From NCBI GenBank assembly GCA_007026445.1, contig VDMD01000010.1:496001-560000 (forward strand): a stretch of 64,000 nt of DNA, written 5' to 3'. Below the pieces are notes generated by a model. It did not search any database, was not told the DNA's origin, and was given only the letters and a program-made list of their open reading frames with translations. Below, piece after piece: positions 22,859 through 32,135 of this stretch. The stretch comes from Schizophyllum amplum (Eukaryota; Basidiomycota; Agaricomycetes; Agaricales; Schizophyllaceae). The position numbers were made by a program, and so were the translations under genes. Position 1 is the first letter of the stretch. Every line of letters starts with the position of its first letter.

Positions 22859-25420
22859 CTACTTCTTCTCGGGCGCCCACTCCCTCGGCTTCACCTCAAT
22901 GGTCGCCATGAACTTCTCGAACGTGATCTCCTTCGCATACATGTCGTGGTCGAAGATCTTGCGTCTTTCCGCGTCGCGAGAGTTGCAGTTCTGGCGCGCA
23001 GAGTCGAACATGTCCGCGAGGGGGCAGATCCAACGTTTGACAAGGTCCTTGTATGGCTTGAGTGCCATGTCGAGGACCATCTGCTGCGCGTCGGCTGAGT
23101 ACAAGAAATCCGACTTGAATTTCGCAGCATCCTGCCAGTCGCCTTCCCAATCCAAGAGCAGGCACTCGCGTCGACGCTTCGTCTTGAGATCGAAGTGCAG
23201 GACCGCCCAAACCAGCAGCCAGAATAGCGACTCCAGGTCATGACAATAGCGATGATCACGGACCGGGGTCTTCCCATTGGCGTCTGGCCGTTGCAGGTCA
23301 ATCGCCATGAACGGGCCCGTGCCAGTACGATGCTGGGACGTCGATGGCTCGCTAAGACCCAGCGAACCGACGAAGCACGCGAGATCCCAGTCGTTGAGGT
23401 AGCCGAGCGCCTTCCCGTCGGACGCCCTGCGGCGCGACATCGCGTTGTTTTCACTTATGTCACGGTGTAGAACTTGCGCGTCGTCGTGAGCATGAAAATG
23501 CACTGAGTAAACAGGTAAGTACGTCGCCGAAGCGAGTAAAGTCAATGCTGAAGACTCACTCTCGACGATGTCGATGTAACACGACTCGAACTCCTCGACA
23601 GAATCTAGTTCCCATAGCGGCTGGAGACGCAGCGTAACCTGGTATATGAGGCGCCGACTGTCCTCGAGAATCTTCTTCCGGATCTCCTCGTCAAGTATTT
23701 CCAGGAAGGGTTGACCCTGCTCGAACTCCCGCCACGCTTCGACTACAGGAAAGTGCTCCGCCATATGGGGTAGCTTCTTCTTAAGTCGTTCCAGGAAGAC
23801 AGGCTCCGGCGTGCGACCTGGGGAAGTCCAGCACGTCTTGAGCGCCATGCGGGTATCGTCGATGACATTGTCGACGAGCTTCCTAACCGGGTAGACCATC
23901 GTACCGCGCCCGATGAGGCCCATGTACGAGTAGATGGGAGAAGAACCCTCGACCACGAACGTCACCTCTGACTGGTCTTTGCTTTTCGGCAAGACGAATC
24001 GCGCGCCATCCAGGTTGCGAGGGTACGCAACGTCGTTCGTATACGTGATCGCACCGTCCTTGTCGGCGACCGGAAACTGCAAGTGCGGGTCGAAGCCCGC
24101 CTGAACGGGTGTGCAGCGAGTCATAGCGAAGGCGATCAGGGCAAGCAGCCTGGGAGACTTCCTAAAGTCGAAAAGTGCGGAGCGGTAGACACGGTCGCGG
24201 TTGTGATACATGAGCCAGATCTCGAACCCGTCCACGCATACATTTGTGACATAGTAGCGGCTGGTGTCGGCGTCCATGCACTCGAGCGCGTACTGCGCGG
24301 CTTGAAGCTCCTGCGCGATAGCATCTTCTATGCGGCGGCGCTTGCTGTGCGACATCGTTGTGTCCTGCGAACCTGTATCGCTGCTTCGGTTGTGCGAGCC
24401 GGTGTAGTGATCGTTCGGTGCGCCGCGCTTCGCGCCGCCCGAGCTCGTCCGCGTCACTTTGGACGTGCCCTTGTTGTTGCCGGACTGTCCGCTCGCGACG
24501 GCCTTGCTCCCGTTCCCGGCAGTGCGAGAGCCAGAAGAGCGAGTCTGCCGGGTCGGCGCCTTGAGCTGCGTCGAGCGCTGTGCTTCTGTCGTTTGACGCA
24601 AGCTCCGGGTCGAGGAGGTGCGCGGCGCGGTAGCCCGCTTGGGTGCTGGCTCGGGAAGGGTGTGTTTGGAGGTGGTCGCTCGTCCTTCAGCCTCCTCCAC
24701 TACCGAGGGGAGAGCCTGCTTCGACTTGTGGCTCCCGTGACTCCCCCCGGCGTGCGCATACGGCTTCTTGAACTCGAAGTAATGGAAAATCAGCCTCCAG
24801 GCGAGACGCTGAATGTCAGAGAAGGCGTCGGCGTGGCCCACCATGCCGTCCGGCTTGCGCTTCGATCCCCCTACGCCGTCAAGAACGCAGTAGCCACTGG
24901 CCTCGAAGAACTTCAGCAGCTGCTCGAGGTCCACATTGAGCAGATCACAGATCGACCGCAAGCAATGTTCAAACATCTGTTGAAACGGCGCGTACATGCT
25001 CGGTTCATGACCGTTTTTGGTGGCAGCAGACTTCGTGTATCGCTTGAGAGGTTCGGCAGGCAGAACGATGTTGTGGTTCATAATACGGCCAACATCGTCC
25101 GCACAAAGACCATAGACGGCTTGCACGAATCGCTCTACGGGGATCGACTCCTCGCAAAATCGGCCCTCTAGATCCTTGCGCAGTGCTGGATTGACGACCT
25201 TCAGATACCTGCACGCGTAGCAGTGAGTGCTACACTTGTGCGGCGTCGAGGGCATATCTAGAGAAAGCGATCGTGAGACGGATCCAGCATTAGCTGGGCA
25301 GCCACACGCACCTGAGTCGCACGACGAGCACGAGCAGCAGCACTCCGAATAGCCGCTGTCCGAAAACCCGGATGAGTTCGTCGCATACGATGTGGTAGAA
25401 GAAGAAGTTGAAGAGGCCAT
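22859..25420 (-). CDS. FunK1 fungal-type protein kinase, copy 1 (left arm)
   Basis: FunK1 (fungal-specific kinase-like family, PF17667) expanded in basidiomycetes; substrates are mostly unknown. ATG is at 25418-25420. Residues 1-60 are Ser/Cys-rich (CCCSCSSCDSGACGC). The first globular part (about 85-230) includes VERFVQAVYGLCADDVGRIM and LAWRLIFHYFEFKKPYAHAG; a disordered Lys/Ser linker follows (235-365). The kinase lobe has VEGSSPIYSYMGLIGRGT, catalytic loop HRDISENN (Asn kept), the DWD equivalent of DFG in LNDWDLACF, GTGPFMAIDLQ as the activation/P+1 region, and HRYCHDLESLFWLLVWAV. A 57-nt in-frame intron without stop lies just before HFHAHDDAQVLHRD; spliced length is about 834 residues. 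The protein is identical to copy 2. It is transcribed away from copy 2, from a shared 299-bp promoter at the palindrome centre. Confidence 0.93.
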   Translation of the reverse strand: MASSTSSSTTSYATNSSGFSDSGYSECCCSCSSCDSGACGCPANAGSVSRSLSLDMPSTPHKCSTHCYACRYLKVVNPALRKDLEGRFCEESIPVERFVQAVYGLCADDVGRIMNHNIVLPAEPLKRYTKSAATKNGHEPSMYAPFQQMFEHCLRSICDLLNVDLEQLLKFFEASGYCVLDGVGGSKRKPDGMVGHADAFSDIQRLAWRLIFHYFEFKKPYAHAGGSHGSHKSKQALPSVVEEAEGRATTSKHTLPEPAPKRATAPRTSSTRSLRQTTEAQRSTQLKAPTRQTRSSGSRTAGNGSKAVASGQSGNNKGTSKVTRTSSGGAKRGAPNDHYTGSHNRSSDTGSQDTTMSHSKRRRIEDAIAQELQAAQYALECMDADTSRYYVTNVCVDGFEIWLMYHNRDRVYRSALFDFRKSPRLLALIAFAMTRCTPVQAGFDPHLQFPVADKDGAITYTNDVAYPRNLDGARFVLPKSKDQSEVTFVVEGSSPIYSYMGLIGRGTMVYPVRKLVDNVIDDTRMALKTCWTSPGRTPEPVFLERLKKKLPHMAEHFPVVEAWREFEQGQPFLEILDEEIRKKILEDSRRLIYQVTLRLQPLWELDSVEEFESCYIDIVESESSALTLLASATYLPVYSVHFHAHDDAQVLHRDISENNAMSRRRASDGKALGYLNDWDLACFVGSLGLSEPSTSQHRTGTGPFMAIDLQRPDANGKTPVRDHRYCHDLESLFWLLVWAVLHFDLKTKRRRECLLLDWEGDWQDAAKFKSDFLYSADAQQMVLDMALKPYKDLVKRWICPLADMFDSARQNCNSRDAERRKIFDHDMYAKEITFEKFMATIEVKPREWAPEKK

Positions 25421-25719
25421 GGCCGTGATGCTATGTCACGTCTTTTATTTCGAGTGTGGTGATCACAATGGCGGTCAAGAGCAAGCCCAGTGTGACCGGT
25501 CACAACCTCGCGTCAACGTAATCAGGTGATTGTTTCACGTTCTGGGCACGTGTAGGTCCACGTGACTGTGCTGGCAGGCGAACGGTACACGTGCCCAGAA
25601 CGTGAAACAATCACCTGATTACGTTGACGCGAGGTTGTGACCGGTCACACTGGGCTTGCTCTTGACCGCCATTGTGATCACCACACTCGAAATAAAAGAC
25701 GTGACATAGCATCACGGCC
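25421..25719. promoter_or_regulatory. Symmetric divergent promoter of the two FunK1 genes
   Basis: 299 bp between the two ATGs, containing the palindrome centre. Because it is mirror-symmetric except for 31 bases, both genes have essentially the same 5' sequences. The CACGTG hexamer occurs three times in the central 50 bp (near 25547, 25560 and 25588). Confidence 0.6.
25555..25585. other. Spacer at the centre of the inverted repeat
   Basis: 31 unpaired bases between the arms; the arms end in GGGCACGTGTA and TACACGTGCCC. The spacer includes CCACGTGAC, an E-box-like hexamer CACGTG. Confidence 0.85.
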
Positions 25720-28281
25720 ATGGCCTCTTCAACTTCTTCTTCTACCACATCGTATGCGACGAACTCATCCGGGTTTTCGGACAGCGGCTATTCGGAGTGC
25801 TGCTGCTCGTGCTCGTCGTGCGACTCAGGTGCGTGTGGCTGCCCAGCTAATGCTGGATCCGTCTCACGATCGCTTTCTCTAGATATGCCCTCGACGCCGC
25901 ACAAGTGTAGCACTCACTGCTACGCGTGCAGGTATCTGAAGGTCGTCAATCCAGCACTGCGCAAGGATCTAGAGGGCCGATTTTGCGAGGAGTCGATCCC
26001 CGTAGAGCGATTCGTGCAAGCCGTCTATGGTCTTTGTGCGGACGATGTTGGCCGTATTATGAACCACAACATCGTTCTGCCTGCCGAACCTCTCAAGCGA
26101 TACACGAAGTCTGCTGCCACCAAAAACGGTCATGAACCGAGCATGTACGCGCCGTTTCAACAGATGTTTGAACATTGCTTGCGGTCGATCTGTGATCTGC
26201 TCAATGTGGACCTCGAGCAGCTGCTGAAGTTCTTCGAGGCCAGTGGCTACTGCGTTCTTGACGGCGTAGGGGGATCGAAGCGCAAGCCGGACGGCATGGT
26301 GGGCCACGCCGACGCCTTCTCTGACATTCAGCGTCTCGCCTGGAGGCTGATTTTCCATTACTTCGAGTTCAAGAAGCCGTATGCGCACGCCGGGGGGAGT
26401 CACGGGAGCCACAAGTCGAAGCAGGCTCTCCCCTCGGTAGTGGAGGAGGCTGAAGGACGAGCGACCACCTCCAAACACACCCTTCCCGAGCCAGCACCCA
26501 AGCGGGCTACCGCGCCGCGCACCTCCTCGACCCGGAGCTTGCGTCAAACGACAGAAGCACAGCGCTCGACGCAGCTCAAGGCGCCGACCCGGCAGACTCG
26601 CTCTTCTGGCTCTCGCACTGCCGGGAACGGGAGCAAGGCCGTCGCGAGCGGACAGTCCGGCAACAACAAGGGCACGTCCAAAGTGACGCGGACGAGCTCG
26701 GGCGGCGCGAAGCGCGGCGCACCGAACGATCACTACACCGGCTCGCACAACCGAAGCAGCGATACAGGTTCGCAGGACACAACGATGTCGCACAGCAAGC
26801 GCCGCCGCATAGAAGATGCTATCGCGCAGGAGCTTCAAGCCGCGCAGTACGCGCTCGAGTGCATGGACGCCGACACCAGCCGCTACTATGTCACAAATGT
26901 ATGCGTGGACGGGTTCGAGATCTGGCTCATGTATCACAACCGCGACCGTGTCTACCGCTCCGCACTTTTCGACTTTAGGAAGTCTCCCAGGCTGCTTGCC
27001 CTGATCGCCTTCGCTATGACTCGCTGCACACCCGTTCAGGCGGGCTTCGACCCGCACTTGCAGTTTCCGGTCGCCGACAAGGACGGTGCGATCACGTATA
27101 CGAACGACGTTGCGTACCCTCGCAACCTGGATGGCGCGCGATTCGTCTTGCCGAAAAGCAAAGACCAGTCAGAGGTGACGTTCGTGGTCGAGGGTTCTTC
27201 TCCCATCTACTCGTACATGGGCCTCATCGGGCGCGGTACGATGGTCTACCCGGTTAGGAAGCTCGTCGACAATGTCATCGACGATACCCGCATGGCGCTC
27301 AAGACGTGCTGGACTTCCCCAGGTCGCACGCCGGAGCCTGTCTTCCTGGAACGACTTAAGAAGAAGCTACCCCATATGGCGGAGCACTTTCCTGTAGTCG
27401 AAGCGTGGCGGGAGTTCGAGCAGGGTCAACCCTTCCTGGAAATACTTGACGAGGAGATCCGGAAGAAGATTCTCGAGGACAGTCGGCGCCTCATATACCA
27501 GGTTACGCTGCGTCTCCAGCCGCTATGGGAACTAGATTCTGTCGAGGAGTTCGAGTCGTGTTACATCGACATCGTCGAGAGTGAGTCTTCAGCATTGACT
27601 TTACTCGCTTCGGCGACGTACTTACCTGTTTACTCAGTGCATTTTCATGCTCACGACGACGCGCAAGTTCTACACCGTGACATAAGTGAAAACAACGCGA
27701 TGTCGCGCCGCAGGGCGTCCGACGGGAAGGCGCTCGGCTACCTCAACGACTGGGATCTCGCGTGCTTCGTCGGTTCGCTGGGTCTTAGCGAGCCATCGAC
27801 GTCCCAGCATCGTACTGGCACGGGCCCGTTCATGGCGATTGACCTGCAACGGCCAGACGCCAATGGGAAGACCCCGGTCCGTGATCATCGCTATTGTCAT
27901 GACCTGGAGTCGCTATTCTGGCTGCTGGTTTGGGCGGTCCTGCACTTCGATCTCAAGACGAAGCGTCGACGCGAGTGCCTGCTCTTGGATTGGGAAGGCG
28001 ACTGGCAGGATGCTGCGAAATTCAAGTCGGATTTCTTGTACTCAGCCGACGCGCAGCAGATGGTCCTCGACATGGCACTCAAGCCATACAAGGACCTTGT
28101 CAAACGTTGGATCTGCCCCCTCGCGGACATGTTCGACTCTGCGCGCCAGAACTGCAACTCTCGCGACGCGGAAAGACGCAAGATCTTCGACCACGACATG
28201 TATGCGAAGGAGATCACGTTCGAGAAGTTCATGGCGACCATTGAGGTGAAGCCGAGGGAGTGGGCGCCCGAGAAGAAGTAG
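25720..28281 (+). CDS. FunK1 fungal-type protein kinase, copy 2 (right arm)
   Basis: Identical in translation to copy 1 over the whole 853-codon open frame, including the in-frame 57-nt intron (GTGAGT ... TACTCAG, near 27580-27636). The kinase hallmarks HRDISENN, DWD and HRYCHDLES are intact, so both copies look functional. Its 3' end and first 280 bp of downstream sequence are almost identical to those of the decayed copy 3 (30.94-31.30 kb). Identity between two large genes in inverted orientation means a very recent duplication, ongoing gene conversion across the palindrome, or an assembly artefact; the sequence alone cannot separate these. Confidence 0.93.
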   Translation: MASSTSSSTTSYATNSSGFSDSGYSECCCSCSSCDSGACGCPANAGSVSRSLSLDMPSTPHKCSTHCYACRYLKVVNPALRKDLEGRFCEESIPVERFVQAVYGLCADDVGRIMNHNIVLPAEPLKRYTKSAATKNGHEPSMYAPFQQMFEHCLRSICDLLNVDLEQLLKFFEASGYCVLDGVGGSKRKPDGMVGHADAFSDIQRLAWRLIFHYFEFKKPYAHAGGSHGSHKSKQALPSVVEEAEGRATTSKHTLPEPAPKRATAPRTSSTRSLRQTTEAQRSTQLKAPTRQTRSSGSRTAGNGSKAVASGQSGNNKGTSKVTRTSSGGAKRGAPNDHYTGSHNRSSDTGSQDTTMSHSKRRRIEDAIAQELQAAQYALECMDADTSRYYVTNVCVDGFEIWLMYHNRDRVYRSALFDFRKSPRLLALIAFAMTRCTPVQAGFDPHLQFPVADKDGAITYTNDVAYPRNLDGARFVLPKSKDQSEVTFVVEGSSPIYSYMGLIGRGTMVYPVRKLVDNVIDDTRMALKTCWTSPGRTPEPVFLERLKKKLPHMAEHFPVVEAWREFEQGQPFLEILDEEIRKKILEDSRRLIYQVTLRLQPLWELDSVEEFESCYIDIVESESSALTLLASATYLPVYSVHFHAHDDAQVLHRDISENNAMSRRRASDGKALGYLNDWDLACFVGSLGLSEPSTSQHRTGTGPFMAIDLQRPDANGKTPVRDHRYCHDLESLFWLLVWAVLHFDLKTKRRRECLLLDWEGDWQDAAKFKSDFLYSADAQQMVLDMALKPYKDLVKRWICPLADMFDSARQNCNSRDAERRKIFDHDMYAKEITFEKFMATIEVKPREWAPEKK

Positions 28282-28562
28282 AGCGGAGGCGTTGGTCGAG
28301 GGTAGATGTTGGACTGCACGTTCTTGTCGTTTTCTGTACTAGTATCGCGTTAGCGAAGCATGCGTATCTATTCTGTTCATTCCCATCCATGCGCCCGGTC
28401 AAATGTAAGCAGGAAGCGCGGGCGAAGCCGGCGCTCTTTTCAGTCAGAAATATTCTGGTAGTGGTGCAAAGTAGACCTCAGCTCAGACTCAGATCGAGAG
28501 AGAACGCATATCTCGCCTCCAACCCGCCCGGTATACTTAGGAAAGTAAACAAAGAGGAGATG
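28198..28562 (+). repeat. FunK1 3' tail, direct-repeat unit (copy 2)
   Basis: Last 28 codons and 3' flank of copy 2, nearly identical to 30938-31298 after copy 3. The same unit is also present, mirrored, in the left arm. Confidence 0.8.
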
Positions 28563-28691
28563 AAAGTCTGAATCTCCACTGAGCTATGTCAGGACATCGT
28601 TCAAACTGTTCAATCTCATGTGTCTACCAGCCCATGCATTCAGCCTTCGCTTGCTCAAACGGACCGTTCACGCCCACAGTCACTTTATCAA

Positions 28692-28709
28692 CTGTCAGAA
28701 TTCTGACAG
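28692..28709. repeat. Perfect 18-nt palindrome (right copy)
   Basis: CTGTCAGAATTCTGACAG, mirror of the copy at 22431-22448. Confidence 0.7.
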
Positions 28710-29101
28710 CCACCGTGACAAAACAGCAGTGTAATCGCACGCGCCGCGACGGGGTTTGTCTATCCCATGTCCTTCCTTGTACTTATACCGAAGTAATATA
28801 TTGAGTTCGAGCTAACTCACTGTGAGCCTTATAACCGGTGTCGGGCCGATTCCTGAGGCCGCCTGAGGCCTGAGGCACTGGGAATTCAATTGCACTGCAT
28901 GTCCGCGTTGTCTAGGACGGAAAAAGGAGGTGAAGGCACCCAGCCACTGACCCATGTCGAGACGCAGCAGCCCGAGACATAGGAGAAATGGGCCGAGTGC
29001 TGAACTCGGTATTGGGAGCCGTCTAAGAAATGTGTACTACAAGTATGTATCGGCGACCATTACAGTAAGATATCGACGTACTACTCGAGAAACAGTACTC
29101 A

Positions 29102-29476
29102 TCAGTGATTACACGTCGGGTAGCATAAAACTGGAGGTACCAACGATGGTGAGTTCAACACGCACGATCTCGTTGAAACTGCAGACTGCCCGCCCGCGAG
29201 TGTCCGCCTAACGCGTTGCTCTGTGTTCCGCTCCGCCTTGCGGACCAAACCCACAATCCTCTGCACCTGTTCCCATTTTTCCCACATGGTGTCGCCGAGA
29301 CAGCCTTCGTAGTGTTCGACATTCTGCCAGGTGGATGCCGTTATATGTCCCGCCCCCGCCACCACGTTCGGAAACATGTGAAGAAGGACCTCCGCATTGC
29401 CTCCGCAACTTCGATAGGATCATCTATGATGGGCCACAAAAATTGAGGTGACGGATGCCCGTATTGGACTGCCTTC
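29102..29476 (-). pseudogene. Truncated 3' end of the F-box gene
   Basis: Mirror copy of the last 365 bp of the F-box gene at 20301-22039, with the same C-terminal residues (FPNVVAGAGHITASTWQN to LCYPTCNH). Upstream of about 29383 the frame is broken by a small insertion and a one-base deletion (near 29393-29425). Homology ends at 29476. No F-box or start codon is present, so it should be non-functional. Confidence 0.85.
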
Positions 29477-29720
29477 AAATTCCAGGTCGTGGCAGTAGCG
29501 ATGGACGCGCGCTGTAATCTTGCCATCCTCGACCTGAACTCTTCCACGGACTTCAGTTGCCTTAAAGGTTGCAGGCGCGACGTAACCATGTATATAAGGT
29601 TGCGGCCATGTTTGAGCCTTCCGTCCCGACATCTCTTGCGGAACATATCTGAGCGGGTCGCCAGCGAGGATGTCAAGTTGAAGGGCGAGATCAAAGGCGA
29701 GATGAACCGTGGAAATGATA
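29477..29720 (-). pseudogene. FunK1 kinase fragment (decayed copy 4)
   Basis: Two pieces of FunK1 can be read in different frames: LIYMVTSRLQPLRQLKSVEE (intact copies: LIYQVTLRLQPLWELDSVEE) and GKITARVHRYCHDLE (intact: GKTPVRDHRYCHDLE). The catalytic loop between them is deleted. The fragment runs away from decayed copy 3, so these two are also head to head. It directly abuts the end of the large inverted repeat. Confidence 0.72.
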
Positions 29721-29776
29721 GCATATGATCGGCACGTGATCTCTAAGACCGGCTCCGAGATCGTGACACCGTCGCG

Positions 29777-31023
29777 ACATGTCACACCTGGCCTTGCTCT
29801 CGACAGCCGTTCACGTCGTTTAGCATCTCGTTCCTTCAAGTCAAGCCGTCTCGCTGATATGAATTTTTTGACCGCACTCAAAAATCCACGGACCACGAAT
29901 GACGAGGGCATGTTCCGAGTACCGCATCAGACGAGCTCAGGCAGTGTGAAGCGCAGGCCACCGGACGATCATTACTTGAGCCCTCGGAATCAGGACGGCG
30001 AAACAGGTTCACAAGACAGGGCCGTGTCGTTCAAGCGGCACTGCGCCGAGAAGAGTGCCTCACGGCTGCACGTTGCGCTCGTATGCACTGGCACCAACAC
30101 AATCCATGACTACGACCCCAACATCCGACTGAACTCGAAATCCGACATCTGCATTGCATCTCACAAACGCGACCAGCAAGTTGAGTACAAATATAGACTC
30201 ACATACCTTGTCGCTCCGCCCCTGCAACCATTATGGGAATTGACCTCTGTGAAGGAGTTCGAATCCTGCTATATTGACATGCTCGACGGTGAGTTCTCTT
30301 TCGCAGCGGCATTCTCCATTTCTGCAACATGATCGCTGCATTGTAAATGTGAACACTTCATCTGAATACTGACTTCATTCGGTAGTTCACCTTCGCGCGT
30401 ACGAGGCGCACGTCTTGCATCGCGACATCACCGAAATCACCGCCATGACACGAAGGAGGCCCGACGGAAAGGCTCTCGGCGTCCTTATCGACTGGGATAT
30501 CGCGTGCTTCGTCGACGCGCTGGACTTCAGCGAGTTGACCACGCCCCAGCAGCGTATAGGAACGGGTTCCTTTATGGCGATAGACCTGCAACAGTCGGCC
30601 GCCAACGGAAAGATCTCCGCGCGCGACCATCGCTATTTCCACGACCTGGAGTCCCTATTTTGGTTGCTGGTCTGGGCGGTCCTGCACTTTGATCTTGAGA
30701 TGAAGCGTCGACGCGAGTGCCTGCTCCAGGACTGGGAATGCGAATGGCAGACTGCGGTTTTATACAAGGAAGGCTTTCTGACGAATGCCGATGCACAGAA
30801 CCGGATCATGAATATGGCTCTCGAGCCATACGACGATCTTGTCGAACGCTGGATCGGCCCCCTCGCGGACATGTTCCAGGCTGCGCGCTTGAAGAGTTCC
30901 GTCCGCGTCGGGAAAGGACCCAAGGTCTTCAACCACGAAATGTACGCGAAGGAGGTCACGTTCGAGAAGTTCATGGCGACCATTGAGGTGAAGCCGAGGG
31001 AGTGGGCGCCCGAGAAGAAGTAG
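29777..31023 (+). pseudogene. FunK1 kinase, internally deleted copy 3
   Basis: 5'-flank homology to copy 2 starts near 29777 (CACACCTGGCCTTGCTCTCG against CACACTGGGCTTGCTCTTGA). The N-terminal half is missing; sequence resumes in the linker (HQTSSGSVKRRPPDDHY) and jumps to LVAPPLQPLWELTSVKEFES. After an intron the C-lobe runs to the end (IDWDIACF, GTGSFMAIDLQ, HRYFHDLESLFWLLVWAVLH) and stops at 31021-31023. The catalytic loop reads HRDITEIT: the Mg-binding Asn of HRDxxxxN is replaced by Thr. With no N-lobe and no catalytic Asn, it cannot be an active kinase of the usual type. The C-lobe frame is open, so a truncated protein remains possible. Confidence 0.75.
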
Positions 31024-31298
31024 GGCGGAGGCGTTGGTCGAGGGTAGATGTTGGACTGCACGTTCTTGTCGTTTTCTGTACTAGTATCGCGTTCGCGAAG
31101 CATGCGTATCTATTCTATTCATTCCCATCCATGCGCCCGGTCAAATGTAAGCAGGAAGCGCGGGCGGAGCCGGCGCTCTTTTTAGCCAGAAATATTCTGG
31201 TAGTGGTGCACTGAAGTAGACCTCAGCGACGAGAGACCGCATATCTCGCCTCCAACCCGCCCGGTATACTTATGAAAGTAAACAAAGAGGAGATAGAT
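30938..31298 (+). repeat. FunK1 3' tail, direct-repeat unit (copy 3)
   Basis: Almost identical to the tail of copy 2, with only scattered substitutions and one short indel block near 31210-31235, whereas the preceding C-lobe is clearly diverged. Confidence 0.8.
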
Positions 31299-32135
31299 GA
31301 TGTTTCCTCTACAGCAATAGCTCAGGTCCCCATGTTACTTACTGTTCAAAATCAACAACAGTTCAATCTCAACGCTCGACGCGCCTATCACTGTTCAATG
31401 CAGGCGCCTACTCCGCTGGGTGCAACTCTGCTTACCAGTCCTTGCATGTACTCCTGAACCCTGCTTGCTCAAACACAAATCGCCTACGTCTATAGGGACA
31501 TTGCTAACGGCCATTCAACGAAGACTTCGAACAATCAATTCAGGATGTGAAGGCTTGGTGAAGGCCTTCCTTTTCGGGAAGAATGAACATGCATCCTGTC
31601 TCACTGTCAGTGCGCGGAACACAGCGACACGTGCGCCGGCCCCTGCACTGACGATGCTCGGAACCTGCTCGGGGGTCCGCTCCTTCAATAACGAAGCTCG
31701 GCAGATGCCTGGCGCCTACACGATGCCCGACTCAGGCCAGACGTTTTCATTGACGATGTCCGGATTTGTCCGTTGACGACCCGGGCACTGACACAGTACT
31801 AGTAGTAAATTGACGACGATGCCAGATGGCTCCGACGATGCTTACCCTCGCCCCTTGAAGTATCCAAGACATTCGTCATCGCCCGAGTCCCGCAGCTCTC
31901 AGACAGCACGCCCCCTACAGGTAACAGTTTAAAGCGACCATGTCGGACCCCGATGCGAGACGGAAGCCTCCTTGTCTATAACGCGCACAACGAAGGGGAA
32001 AAGACATCAATTCGATTGCCACTATCCATAACCCCGCTACTAGCCATATTCCCGCCACCATAACACAACCCATCGCCGCCACCCCGCCACCCCGCCACCA
32101 CGACCTACCCACGATCGACCACCCCTCCAGCATGA
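31299..32135. other. Gene-poor interval after the FunK1 island
   Basis: About 840 bp with no supported gene. The first ATG exon of the hydrolase gene may lie in the right part (ATG candidates near 31817 and 31939), but I could not connect one by a good intron. Confidence 0.35.

Larger units (their letters stand above)
21675..25554. repeat. Left arm of large inverted repeat (palindrome)
   Basis: Mirror image of 25586-29476. Positions pair as x and 51140 minus x from the centre out to about 22388, where the right arm has one extra G (shift to 51141). FunK1 coding sequences in the two arms give identical 853-codon frames. The outermost 90 bp of the arms, inside the F-box gene, show several substitutions and a small insertion. 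Homology fades at about 21675. Confidence 0.93.
25586..29476. repeat. Right arm of large inverted repeat (palindrome)
   Basis: Reverse complement of the left arm. It includes the second FunK1 gene, its 3' flank and a truncated copy of the F-box gene's 3' end. It stops abruptly at about 29476, where the sequence switches to a decayed FunK1 fragment. Confidence 0.93.

Noticed and set aside
24083..25171. 362-codon open frame antisense to FunK1 copy 1 (and its mirror at 25969-27057)
   Set aside because: It is the complement of a conserved kinase gene, shows no domain, and exists because GC-rich codons leave the antisense frame open.
21675..29476. The palindrome as a DNA transposon with terminal inverted repeats
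   Set aside because: The arms carry host-type genes, there is no transposase between them (only 31 bp), and no target-site duplication is seen.
29420..29911. 163-codon minus-strand frame as an intact gene
   Set aside because: It mixes FunK1 fragments read in two frames with unrelated sequence and lacks the catalytic loop; treated as pseudogene remains.
30250..30275. GTTCGAATCC, resembling a tRNA T-arm
   Set aside because: It lies in FunK1 coding sequence (EFESC) and no acceptor or D-arm pairs can be found.
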